Shown here: positions 43,490 to 51,892 of the stretch, one piece after another
How the letters are laid out: each line of letters starts with the position of its first letter
How positions within the stretch are numbered: the first letter of the stretch is position 1
Assembly (NCBI RefSeq): GCF_052055485.1
Contig: NZ_CP197171.1
Coordinates: 806,001-870,000 of the forward strand
From: Amphibacillus sp052055485
Lineage (GTDB): Bacteria; Bacillota; Bacilli; Bacillales; Amphibacillaceae
Direction of reading: 5' to 3'
DNA length: 64,000 bases
Made by a program: the position numbers and the translations under genes
Notes under the pieces: generated by a model
Told to the model about the DNA's origin: nothing
The model's database searches: none
Seen by the model: the letters and a program-made list of their open reading frames with translations, nothing else

Positions 43490-45403
43490 CTAATTCGTCT
43501 CCTTTAAGGAATGAATAATCTGCTCTAACCTATTTTTAACACGTTCGTTAGTTTCAATCTGACGCTGCCATTGATTCTGTTTAGCCCTATTTAGTATTTC
43601 CTTAGTTCGGTCTAAGTGCTCCTCATGTTCATTTAAAAAACTTTTACTTGTACAGAAATTCGTACAAGTTAAACAAGCGTTAGCATGAGGACAAGGTCCT
43701 GCAATTACTGGTAAGCGACAGTAACCGTTAGGAAGAGCTTGTGCATTGATATTCTTTTTAAACCATTGAAGATCTGTATTGTCAGCTTCACTATTATCTT
43801 CGCTTAACTCCAGAATGCTGCCGTTATTCGTCACCAAAGTCTCCTTGAATTTTGTGAACTCTTTTTTTAGAGTTTCATCAAATATATGAGCATACCTTGC
43901 GGTCATTTCTGGTGATTCGTGACCTAAAAACTTTTGAACAATATGCTGTGGCACTCCGTTGTTTATCATTCTAGTACCAACAGTATGCCGAAAGGCATGA
44001 GCATGAAATCGAAAAATTTCTCCCTTATTATCCGTTATCTTTTCTTCATAAGCTAATTCATTTAATTTCACTCTAAAGGTATCCTGCTTTAATGGAGAGC
44101 CGTCTTTTCTTGGAAATAAATACTCACAGCCATTATCAAAGTCATCAGCTACCCTTTGTTCCTGAACGAGTATCAATGCAGCAATTTCTTTAGATATAGG
44201 AATGATATGTTCTTTTTTCATTTTCCACTGATAATACTTCAAGAAGCAATCCCCTTCTTTATCCGTAATAACACTACCTTTTTTCAACGTACAAAGTTCA
44301 CTGATACGCATTCCGCATTCTTGAAGTACCATAACCATAGTAGCTATATAAGGTTCTAATTTATCTAATTTCCCGTTTAATTGTTCAAGTACATGTTCAT
44401 CAATATAACGTGGTTGTGCCTTCGGCACTTTAGGATAATCTTCTTGAAAGATAAGGATCTTAGAAGGAGAATCATTCCATTCAAACCTTTGAATAGTAGA
44501 GAAAAAAACATCTAAAGTAGATATTCGTCCAGTTACCGTACTTGGTTTTAAACCTTTTAAATTAATTTCATTTAAATATTGCTCAACTTCTTTTCTAGTT
44601 AATTGATGAATCCTTCGTATGCCTTTACAATTTTTGTTTATAAAATTAAAAAACTCTTTTAATCTTGATGCTGTATCAACAACATGAGAAAAGCTACGTG
44701 TATTTAACATTAATTTACAATACCGCTTAACTAATTCTTTAAAATAATCATTTTCAAACCCCTTGAAATTGATTGTGTATTCATAGGATGTTGGATTTAC
44801 CTTATCTTCCGATAATGAAAGTTTTCTTCGATTCCAAACATCTTTCTCCCATTCATCGCCGTCAAAATAGAAATCCTCATAGAACTCCATAAACTGTTTA
44901 AGATTAGTAACGTAGTAGGAGTTCGCATATACAGGAATTTTTTTTTGATTTATATCAAGCTTGTAATTTGTAGTCGTAGTTTTTACTCCTTGTTCTGCTA
45001 AGTAAGTACGGTATTCTGTCAAAGCTTTTTTTATAGGTACGTCAGTTATAGATCTAATGTCAGGATATTTTAAATTTAAAAATCCCAACATTCGGCTTAT
45101 CACTGTTCCTTTTCTAATCCAAACAGATTTTGCATTCCAAGTTCCATTATTTAAGTGAACATAATAAAAATATTTTAATTCTGTTTTTAACCAGATGTTT
45201 TCTACTTTATCAAAGTTTACCCAACGATTTTTTAACGAAGGATTCTTACTTAACTCTATCGCACTAGGATGTGGGCAAATTCTTATATCCCATCTATCTG
45301 CTGCCCAAAACCCTTGTAAGACACTAGTCATATCCGCTATTTTTTTATTAATCTCTGTGCTAGTGACAAGCTTTCGATTTGTTGCAACGCTTGGAAATTT
45401 CAT
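43490..45403 (-). CDS. tnpB: Tn554-family tyrosine recombinase TnpB
   Basis: A 637-aa tyrosine recombinase with the catalytic set R (ECGMRISELCTL), HxxR (HAHAFRHTVGTRM) and H...Y (LGHESPEMTARYAH), and a C-terminal cysteine cluster (GPCPHANACLTCTNFC) suggestive of metal binding. It starts 2 bases after the tnpA stop. Together with TnpA it carries out site-specific insertion into the radC-type target. Confidence 0.9.
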   Translation of the reverse strand: MKFPSVATNRKLVTSTEINKKIADMTSVLQGFWAADRWDIRICPHPSAIELSKNPSLKNRWVNFDKVENIWLKTELKYFYYVHLNNGTWNAKSVWIRKGTVISRMLGFLNLKYPDIRSITDVPIKKALTEYRTYLAEQGVKTTTTNYKLDINQKKIPVYANSYYVTNLKQFMEFYEDFYFDGDEWEKDVWNRRKLSLSEDKVNPTSYEYTINFKGFENDYFKELVKRYCKLMLNTRSFSHVVDTASRLKEFFNFINKNCKGIRRIHQLTRKEVEQYLNEINLKGLKPSTVTGRISTLDVFFSTIQRFEWNDSPSKILIFQEDYPKVPKAQPRYIDEHVLEQLNGKLDKLEPYIATMVMVLQECGMRISELCTLKKGSVITDKEGDCFLKYYQWKMKKEHIIPISKEIAALILVQEQRVADDFDNGCEYLFPRKDGSPLKQDTFRVKLNELAYEEKITDNKGEIFRFHAHAFRHTVGTRMINNGVPQHIVQKFLGHESPEMTARYAHIFDETLKKEFTKFKETLVTNNGSILELSEDNSEADNTDLQWFKKNINAQALPNGYCRLPVIAGPCPHANACLTCTNFCTSKSFLNEHEEHLDRTKEILNRAKQNQWQRQIETNERVKNRLEQIIHSLKETN

Positions 45404-45405
45404 TT

Positions 45406-46491
45406 CTATTTTTCTCTCCCTTGTAGATACGTTTTATATTCATCTTTCATATCTTGATCTGAAAGATGAACGTACGTATCAAGTGTTGTTTGTACATGTG
45501 CATGACCTAACCTTTTTTGTACGTAAGCAGCATCCCATCCACTTCTAATGAGTTCAGTGGCATGCGTATGACGTAACATATGGGCAGTGAAGGTAATCCC
45601 TGTCCGTTTTACCAATCGCCTAATAAGGTCTAATACACTTTGATATTTTAAAGGTTTCCCAAAATAAGATTCTTTGAGATTTATAAATATATAATCATGC
45701 TCTAAATCTTCTCCATATTCATGAACTAAATAATCGGTATATAAAGCCATTAATTCCTTGCTAACATCGATTGTTCGTTCTTTTCTAAGCTTAATATAAG
45801 CCCCGTTTCCATTATGATCTCTTGGTGTGATATTAATCAGATTATCCCAAGGAGAAATATCTTCGATACGAAGAGATAATACCTCCCCAACCCGAAGTCC
45901 TCCTTCATACATAAGCATAATAAGTAACTTATCTCTTTTGGTATGACATGCATCAATTATTGCTTTAACTTGTTTGTGTTCTAATACTTGTACAAGTTTC
46001 TTTTTGATCCTAAGCTTTAAAATATTTTTTTGATAAGATTTTCCTTTAGAAATATGGTGAAGAAATCCCTTAAAATTTCTTCCCCTTGCTTCTTTAGTCA
46101 TATCTATAGCTTTAAAATCTCCTGTACGATTTAAATACTCTAAGAAACTAGTTACAGCATTAAGTATCGCATTAACAGATGTTTCTTCTCTTTTAGCCTT
46201 CTTTGGTTTTAAATCTATTACCTTTACATCCCCCGTCGGATTTCTTAACCATCCCACAAAGTTTGACATTTCCTCAAATTTTAAGTCTTCTAATTCAATT
46301 CCTCTCTGGCTCATAAATTCATAGAATAGCTTAAGATGGTAACAATATGTTTTAATCGTATTCGGCGCTTTTCCCGTATTATCCAAGTATTTTATGTATC
46401 TCTTAACCAGTTCTACCACTTCAAACTTTTTGTCTAGTAGTATGTATAATGGATATGGTTTTTCCTCCACAACTACTTTTTGAACTTTCAT
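45406..46491 (-). CDS. tnpA: Tn554-family tyrosine recombinase TnpA
   Basis: A 361-aa recombinase with an N-terminal SAM-like core-binding domain (KYLDNTGKAPNTIKTYCYHL) and catalytic R (YEGGLRVGEVLSL), HMLRH with the H-xx-R pair, and LGHAHVQTTLDTYVH containing the nucleophilic tyrosine. GGGAGG lies 8 bases upstream of the ATG. First gene of tnpABC. An IS has inserted 85 bases upstream and may have replaced its native promoter. Confidence 0.9.
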   Translation of the reverse strand: MKVQKVVVEEKPYPLYILLDKKFEVVELVKRYIKYLDNTGKAPNTIKTYCYHLKLFYEFMSQRGIELEDLKFEEMSNFVGWLRNPTGDVKVIDLKPKKAKREETSVNAILNAVTSFLEYLNRTGDFKAIDMTKEARGRNFKGFLHHISKGKSYQKNILKLRIKKKLVQVLEHKQVKAIIDACHTKRDKLLIMLMYEGGLRVGEVLSLRIEDISPWDNLINITPRDHNGNGAYIKLRKERTIDVSKELMALYTDYLVHEYGEDLEHDYIFINLKESYFGKPLKYQSVLDLIRRLVKRTGITFTAHMLRHTHATELIRSGWDAAYVQKRLGHAHVQTTLDTYVHLSDQDMKDEYKTYLQGREK

Positions 46492-46794
46492 TTCTCATCC
46501 TCCCTTAAATACTTTAACTTCTATAAATAATACCTATATATATTCATTAGTTAAAGCATTAAAATTAAAAAATCCTTGGATCTACGTCAATCTTTTGGAC
46601 ACGAATAAGTTAAGTTTTTAATTGTTCTTTGAACATGATTTATATTAAACTGTCAGGGCTTGACACGGAGCCTCTGCGGGCACGATTTCTAAGCCATGGA
46701 GCCAGCTCGTTTAAAACATTCCTGGCTTGCCACGAAAGGCTATCATGCCCGCCTCTCCACGTAAAGCCGGTACAGTGAATTTAGTTAGCGTTAG

Positions 46795-47619
46795 TTATCC
46801 AGCACAAGTATATAAATCTTCCATCTCTTGTGGTGTTTTATAATCAATACTACCGTGAATTCTTTTGCGGTTGTACCAACCTTCAATGTATTGGAATAAA
46901 GCTAATTCGGCAGATTTATGATCAAAGTATTGAACATGATTTACTTCTTCTTTTTTTAAAATAGCGTGAAAAGACTCAATACAAGCATTATCATGAGGAC
47001 TTCCCTTATAGCTAAAAGAATGTGTCATTTTGAAATTTTTTATCACTTTAGCGAATTCATCGCTTGTATATTGTGTACCTAAATCTGAATGGAATATGAG
47101 TCCTTCATCAGGTTTTTGTGCGTGATAAGCATTTTCTAGTGCTTTTATAATTAAATCAGTCGTCATCGTACGAGAAAAGGAATAACCTACAATCTTTTTA
47201 GTGTGAAGATCCATAACTGATGCAAGGTAACACCAACCATCACGAAGTGTATGGATATAAGTGATATCACCAACCCATTTTTCATTAATCGTTTCTGCCC
47301 TGAAGTCTCTTTCAAGAATGTTTTCTCGCTCAACAATAGTTTCCTTACTTGGAGTAGGACGAAACTTTTTAACAACGATTGACCTAATATCAGCTTTTTT
47401 CATCAAACGTTGAACTCGCTTTAGGCTGGCTTTGTAACCTACCTTTATTAATTGTTGATGGATTTTAGGTGCACCATAACGGTGTTTGCTCTCTTTATGG
47501 ATTTCAATAATCTTTTTAGTTAATTCTTTATTTTCTCTATCACGATTAGAAATCGTTTTATCTAATGACTGATAGTACGTACTCCTTGGAATTTCAAGTA
47601 CTTCACACATTGTTTGCAC
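46795..47619 (-). CDS. IS3-family transposase OrfB, copy 2
   Basis: 274 residues, identical in reading to the copy at 22783-23607, with the DDE core intact (WVGDITYIHT, FHSDLGTQYTS, NACIESFHAILKKEE). Produced as OrfAB by -1 slippage at the OrfA end. Its integrity shows that copy 2 is also potentially active. Confidence 0.92.
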   Translation of the reverse strand: MQTMCEVLEIPRSTYYQSLDKTISNRDRENKELTKKIIEIHKESKHRYGAPKIHQQLIKVGYKASLKRVQRLMKKADIRSIVVKKFRPTPSKETIVERENILERDFRAETINEKWVGDITYIHTLRDGWCYLASVMDLHTKKIVGYSFSRTMTTDLIIKALENAYHAQKPDEGLIFHSDLGTQYTSDEFAKVIKNFKMTHSFSYKGSPHDNACIESFHAILKKEEVNHVQYFDHKSAELALFQYIEGWYNRKRIHGSIDYKTPQEMEDLYTCAG

Positions 47620-47669
47620 AGGATAGTTTTCTTTTTGGTCATGAATAAAATCAGTTATTTCAGCATCAT

Positions 47670-47957
47670 TTACTTTTTTGCGAATATGGCCATAGCCTTT
47701 TTTAAGATATCATTTTCTTGTTGTAATTTAAGTATTTGTTTCTGTAATTTTGCATAATCATCTGGCGTTACAGAGGTTCCATCTTCTAACTCAATTGGAT
47801 TGAACTTTTTAATCCATGCATAAATAGTTACTTCAGAAACGCCATATTCGCTGCTTAAACTTTTAACTGATTGACCCGAATTATATAACTCAACAACCAT
47901 TTTACGAAAGTCGTCACTGTATCGTTTTCCGTTATTTTTATGTTTCATTGGACACAT
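47670..47957 (-). CDS. IS3-family transposase OrfA, copy 2
   Basis: 95 residues, identical to the copy at 22445-22732: helix-turn-helix followed by a leucine-zipper-like coil and the A AAA AAG slip site at the end. GGAGGATG before the start gives a ribosome binding site. Confidence 0.93.
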   Translation of the reverse strand: MCPMKHKNNGKRYSDDFRKMVVELYNSGQSVKSLSSEYGVSEVTIYAWIKKFNPIELEDGTSVTPDDYAKLQKQILKLQQENDILKKAMAIFAKK

Positions 47958-48068
47958 CCTCCTAAAATTAATTGTAATAACTTAACTAAGATGTGTCCAT
48001 GAAACTATACTAGCATCACCTAAACTTTGAGTACTTAGAGTACTCTAGTTTAGGATACTATGTTTATC

Positions 48069-48934
48069 GGTATGCCTGAAGGATGGTTATGAAAAACGGC
48101 AAACTTTGATACATCTTCTCTCGACAATAATTCCTTTGTAAATACCTTCTTATCCACTATACTTGCATTGGGTGACCCTTTGAAAAGTTCTTTAACAGCT
48201 AGAACTTTCCCATCAGCATCACAAGCAATTACTCCAAACGATTCTTGCCAATTATACTGATAACCAACTTTCAAGCTTTTCTTCACCTTTGCATTATCTT
48301 TCAACATATGAGATCCAACAATCTCTTGATTAGCGAAAAAAGAAGTAAATTCGTCAAATCCTTGGTATGTGTTTATGCCATTTTGCAGATTATAAGCTGT
48401 CATGGTATGACCTTCACTTTCGGCAACACTATCTACAGATGGTGCATATTTATCGCGACTATACGGAATCATTTCCTGATTGGATGTGATTGTGTCGCTG
48501 AATTCGTTATAGCTAAATCCATCAATCACATCTATCCCAAATGTTTTATAGTATTTGGTCATTTCTGCTTCCTTACCAGTAGACGTAGAACTGTTTGATA
48601 AATTAAACATGGATACACCGCCTGCATGTAAACCTTCTCTCAACACCCTTTTCAAATCATCTTGATCATGAAATTTATATCGGCTTAAATGTAGTGGTTC
48701 ATTTTTAGTAGAACAAAACACAGATACCATTTCATCTTTGGCAGGCATTTTATTCCTCGTAACAAATTCTATAAAATCTTGTGGAGAAGAGATTCCTGCT
48801 TCTTTGCTGTTCATTCGTCCTTTTGAAAAATCGATAAAGTCTACTAAACTTCTTACAGAATCATCATCTTTGGTTACCTTCTGATAAAGTTCCTCTTTGG
48901 ATGAGCAACCAAAATGTTCATACAAATTATTCAT
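48069..48934 (-). pseudogene. 5' half of a RadC/JAB-domain gene, split by the Tn554-type transposon
   Basis: From ATG at 48934 (MNNLYEHFGCSSKEELYQKV) the frame encodes about 289 native residues ending in KFAVFHNHPSGIP at the transposon junction, then five transposon-encoded residues (INIVS) and a stop at 48050. The JAB/RadC metalloprotease-like domain occupies the C-terminal third (SFGVIACDADGKVLAVKELF, then HNHPSG). The long N-terminal part is of the type seen in conjugative elements and phages. The start codon overlaps the stop of the 51-aa gene upstream. The 3' half lies at 40102-40326; joined length is about 363 residues. Confidence 0.88.
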
Positions 48935-49082
48935 CCGAATCACCGCCGTTCTCCGCACGAATGAGCAATTCCTTCAGTAAAAGAACATCCTTATCTTCCG
49001 GATTCTCCTGCATGAACTCCAGTAATTCCTTTTGACTGTTAACACCAAAGTAATCTAATATACTCTTTTGGTTATTCTTCAC
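48927..49082 (-). CDS. 51-aa protein coupled to the RadC-like gene
   Basis: A GTG start with AAAGGAATG upstream gives MKNNQKSILDYFGVNSQKEL followed by a leucine-rich helix and an acidic tail. Its stop overlaps the RadC-like ATG (ATGAATAA), so the two are translationally coupled. The first 20 residues resemble the start of the RadC-like protein (NNLYEHFGCSSKEEL), suggesting a shared short motif. Function unknown. Confidence 0.6.
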   Translation of the reverse strand: MKNNQKSILDYFGVNSQKELLEFMQENPEDKDVLLLKELLIRAENGGDSDE

Positions 49083-49222
49083 TTAAATCATTCCTTTCTG
49101 TTTTTTGTAAAACCAACCGATAAGTCACATAAAAAATTGCATATAAAAAGCACAGAATTAATTACTGTGCTATTAAAACTGCTATTTACTTCTATAATCA
49201 TGTGACATAGATGGATATATTC

Positions 49223-49339
49223 TTAAACAATCGCGCTCGATTGGTGAACAACCACATTACGAATTTTCTTCTCTAATGGATTGTAACGCATGTCATCGAT
49301 GTAGGTTACTGAACACAGAAGCAAGTCATAACGATCCAC
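49223..49339 (-). CDS. Possible 38-aa protein or gene remnant
   Basis: A frame from GTG at 49339 reads MDRYDLLLCSVTYIDDMRYN and PLEKKIRNVVVHQSSAIV. The composition is protein-like and the frame has a stop just upstream inside the end of the 340-aa gene. The ribosome binding site (AAAGAAG) is too close to be good, so this may be the C-terminal remainder of an older gene cut by arrival of the neighbouring three-gene cassette. Confidence 0.35.
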   Translation of the reverse strand: MDRYDLLLCSVTYIDDMRYNPLEKKIRNVVVHQSSAIV

Positions 49340-49349
49340 TTCTTTGCGT

Positions 49350-50339
49350 TTATTCTTGTTTCAATAGTGCATCTGATTCTTTTAATTCCATTTCAGGAAG
49401 TAATGACAATTGTTGTTCTTTCTTGAATTCATTTTTTCTTTCTTGTAATCGTTCAATAAGTTTTTTTTCCACATCATTAAAGAAAATATCCTTTTCGGAT
49501 AAATTCCATTTTTCTTCGTCTTTTTCCTCAAAATAAATTTGAAATAACTTAGGGATAATTTCATGATAAACAAGTAATAATACTTGGGCTTTCATTTTCT
49601 TGTCTTCTAAATCTTCATAATTTCCGGAATACGAATCAGTTTCGACTGCAACAACGCCTTTGTCGTTTAGTCTCATTTCAATGTTTTCGTGTCCCGTATA
49701 TTCTGTACGTAAAACAATTTGTTTAAGTAAATTACTTTCAAGAATAAACGAAAGTGTACTGATTAAGTTTAAAACTGTATCTCCTTGAGCAGACAATCTG
49801 TTTTCATCTCTAGTTTCACCACGAACACCAATGATACTATTTATGATAAGTGCTAATTCGTTTTGGCTTGAATCCGTAAATGAGAATTCATTTTCTTTAT
49901 TTGATACGATTTTTACAAACCACATAAAAATATCGTTAAAAAATGAAAATTTATTTTCAATTATTTCATTTCTACCTCTGTATCCCAATAGTTTACGGAG
50001 CAACTTAAGAGCATCGTAATTTCTATTAATAATATAGTGAACCCGATTGCCATCACTATACAATATAATCAACCCCCTAATGAGTTGAGTACGTGCTTCA
50101 ATTGGTGTAGAACCAGGGGTAATAGAGTTCATTGAAAATTCAATTACATTATAGGAATATACATGAGTATCTATTGTTACAGTTTGATTTTGTTCAAACG
50201 CCTTTTCCTTCTCTAGGTTTGAATAGCTAACCCCTCCATCGTTTGTTAGGTTCTCATTCTCTGACATAATTAATTCTGTCGCTTCATCTAATGAAGCTAT
50301 ATCCCTATCGGTCCAACGCGTAGTAGAAAACCATGCCAT
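49350..50339 (-). CDS. Unknown 329-aa protein, third gene of an unassigned cassette
   Basis: A soluble protein with ATG at 50339 (MAWFSTTRWTDRDIASLDEA) preceded by GAGGGG; an in-frame start 11 codons earlier is rejected. The middle (IEARTQLIRGLIILYSDGNR, YDALKLLRKLLGYRGRNEII) is mixed alpha/beta and the last 60 residues predict a charged coiled coil. No catalytic motif recognised. It follows the membrane protein gene by 10 bases and completes a three-gene unit lodged among conjugation genes, a usual place for cargo such as defence or stress modules. Confidence 0.65.
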   Translation of the reverse strand: MAWFSTTRWTDRDIASLDEATELIMSENENLTNDGGVSYSNLEKEKAFEQNQTVTIDTHVYSYNVIEFSMNSITPGSTPIEARTQLIRGLIILYSDGNRVHYIINRNYDALKLLRKLLGYRGRNEIIENKFSFFNDIFMWFVKIVSNKENEFSFTDSSQNELALIINSIIGVRGETRDENRLSAQGDTVLNLISTLSFILESNLLKQIVLRTEYTGHENIEMRLNDKGVVAVETDSYSGNYEDLEDKKMKAQVLLLVYHEIIPKLFQIYFEEKDEEKWNLSEKDIFFNDVEKKLIERLQERKNEFKKEQQLSLLPEMELKESDALLKQE

Positions 50340-50349
50340 CCAATACCCC

Positions 50350-50994
50350 TCATTTCGTAAATAATAAATCATTTTTTTCTAATATTATTTTTCTTTTTGG
50401 CCCTATTATAACTGTTTCAATATAACTTTGAACTTCATCATCGCTTTTAATAACTTTAAATCCAATATTAATTGAATCCTCAATTCTTTCAGTCTTTTCA
50501 GTGTTAAATAACTTCTCTAAATCAATTATTACACTTCTTTTATCCGCGCTAATTTTATAGTATTTAGAATACTTTTCAATCTTTTGTGCTGTAACTTGAA
50601 CGGGAAGCGTTAGTTTCATTTCTTTCTGAAGAAACTTCTTAGGATTGCCTGCCAATTTCACTTCCATATAAATTGTCGCAGTATCTTGATTAAAATCACA
50701 GTGAACCAAATACATTTTATTAAAATCTGGTCGGTTCGCTGCAAACTTGACCTTTATAATTGTTTTCTGTTTTATAATGTAATTAAGTAGGTAGTCTAAT
50801 CCGGTGAATAATGCTACGAAGACTCCAGAATACAAGGTCAGACTTATTCCATAAACTTGATCTTCGGGAATAAAAGATGCGCTTACTGGAAAAACACCCG
50901 TTAGATAGGCAGATAACAATGTCGCAATCATTGGCGCAACAATCATTATTAGCTTCCTTATTTTTTTCAAATCCAATCCTTGACGTTCTCCCAT
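50350..50994 (-). CDS. Unknown membrane protein, second gene of the cassette
   Basis: Two hydrophobic helices near residues 15-37 and 48-68 are followed by a 145-residue soluble, beta-rich domain (KVKFAANRPDFNKMYLVHCD...VQSYIETVIIGPKRKIILEK). The start is uncertain: ATG at 50994 overlaps the upstream gene by 28 bases, while TTG at 50970 sits behind AAGGA. The topology is that of an anchor or sensor displaying a cytoplasmic or extracellular beta domain. No family recognised. Confidence 0.65.
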   Translation of the reverse strand: MGERQGLDLKKIRKLIMIVAPMIATLLSAYLTGVFPVSASFIPEDQVYGISLTLYSGVFVALFTGLDYLLNYIIKQKTIIKVKFAANRPDFNKMYLVHCDFNQDTATIYMEVKLAGNPKKFLQKEMKLTLPVQVTAQKIEKYSKYYKISADKRSVIIDLEKLFNTEKTERIEDSINIGFKVIKSDDEVQSYIETVIIGPKRKIILEKNDLLFTK

Positions 50995-51458
50995 ATTGAA
51001 TCAACCATAAATGAAATTTCCCCACCGATATTTTCATTCTCACCTGCTTTAATCAATCCATTAACAGACAAAGATAAATCTATTGGCTTTTCATTTTTTC
51101 GATACTTGATTCGAATGTTTTTGATTTCAACTGATTCTTGTTCAGCCAAAAATGATAGTTCTTCCATTAAATCATAAAAATAATCTCTGTCTTTATTGAC
51201 GGAGGCAATTAAATTATTCATTTGATTTAGATAATCAGTATCATCTTCAATGAAATCAATACTAACAATCTTTGCTTTTTTTTCAACAAACATTTTTCGT
51301 AAAACGTGTAACATGATACTTGATGAAATTATTATTTGGCTATGTCCTTCATCAATCTTAGCTCGAACAAACGAATAATAATCCGTTCTGTCAATTTTCA
51401 TTGCTTCTATACCAGTGTTTCCACTGGTCATTAGTAATTTGTATTGACTAAAATTCAT
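50967..51458 (-). CDS. Unknown 163-aa protein, first gene of the cassette
   Basis: A soluble protein, MNFSQYKLLMTSGNTGIEAM onward, with an alpha-helical centre (IISSSIMLHVLRKMFVEKKA, LNQMNNLIASVNKDRDYFYD) and a beta-rich end. GGGGAGGACT precedes the ATG. It begins the unit 163 aa-214 aa-329 aa, whose genes overlap or nearly touch, so all three should be made together. Function unknown. Confidence 0.65.
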   Translation of the reverse strand: MNFSQYKLLMTSGNTGIEAMKIDRTDYYSFVRAKIDEGHSQIIISSSIMLHVLRKMFVEKKAKIVSIDFIEDDTDYLNQMNNLIASVNKDRDYFYDLMEELSFLAEQESVEIKNIRIKYRKNEKPIDLSLSVNGLIKAGENENIGGEISFMVDSIWENVKDWI

Positions 51459-51892
51459 AGTCCTCCCCCCAAACTAACTAATCATATAATATAGTACCTT
51501 CATTTATTAAGCAAAGTTCCGTATCCATCAAGATGTTGTTATTATTCTAGGTCTATTCAAACACGACTGAAAGACCTCTTTTGAATAGGTAAGGACTTGA
51601 ACTATATCCTGCTCGTTCTAGACTTTGTTTAAGGTCATTACGGTTACCCCATAGGCAATTAATAAATTCACGTGCTACAGCAGTAGAGTAAACCGGCCTA
51701 AGTTTTTGTTTTGCTTGTTCCTGGTAACCCGATTATCGATTATGCTTTCCGGAGCTTGCAGTGCAGACGTAGACTTCACCGGGTACAGCGCGGGCTAAAA
51801 GCCCCACAGGTAGCGCCAAAATGAAAAGTACATAATCTAACAAAAGTATATCAAAACGAAAGGGAAATTGTTAGCCTTCACTTGATTTCAAA
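51459..51892. other. Gap between relaxase and cassette, with a coding remnant
   Basis: Contains the remnant at 51553-51735 and a GC-richer stretch around 51735-51830 (ccggagcttgcagtgcag, gcgggctaaaagccc with the GGGCT/AGCCC-type hairpin). I see no intact gene. The GC-rich part could be an RNA or decayed repeat. Confidence 0.4.
51553..51735 (-). pseudogene. C-terminal coding remnant of unknown gene
   Basis: The minus strand is open for 60 codons, reading GYQEQAKQKLRPVYSTAVAR, EFINCLWGNRNDLKQSLERA and GYSSSPYLFKRGLSVVFE before the stop. Codon use and residues look like real protein, but there is an in-frame stop just upstream and no start or ribosome binding site. Family not recognised. Confidence 0.4.

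Larger units (their letters stand above)
46577..48018 (-). mobile_element. IS3-family insertion sequence, copy 2 (inside the Tn554-type element)
   Basis: The same 1,442-bp element as 22384-23825, in the opposite orientation, with 3-bp duplication CCT on both sides (46574-46576 and 48019-48021). It lies between the transposon's outer end and tnpA. Its right end brings a -35-like TTGACG to the junction; 17 bases on, the flank offers TAATTT, a possible hybrid promoter toward tnpA. Confidence 0.92.
40327..48068 (-). mobile_element. Tn554-family transposon carrying cadmium resistance
   Basis: The element of about 7.7 kb (about 6.3 kb without the inner IS) contains tnpA, tnpB, tnpC, cadC and cadA in one direction and interrupts a RadC-like gene between GGCATACC (48077-48069) and GAACCAAG (40326-40319). 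Tn554 itself integrates into radC, and pseudo-Tn554 of staphylococci carries cad genes, so the target and cargo agree. No target duplication is expected for this family. Exact ends are uncertain by a few bases because of the recombination core. Confidence 0.88.

Noticed and set aside
43490..46491. Reading the two tyrosine recombinases as the integrase of the conjugative element
   Set aside because: Their lengths, the tnpA-tnpB-tnpC order, and the insertion inside a RadC-like gene identify them as Tn554-family transposition genes.
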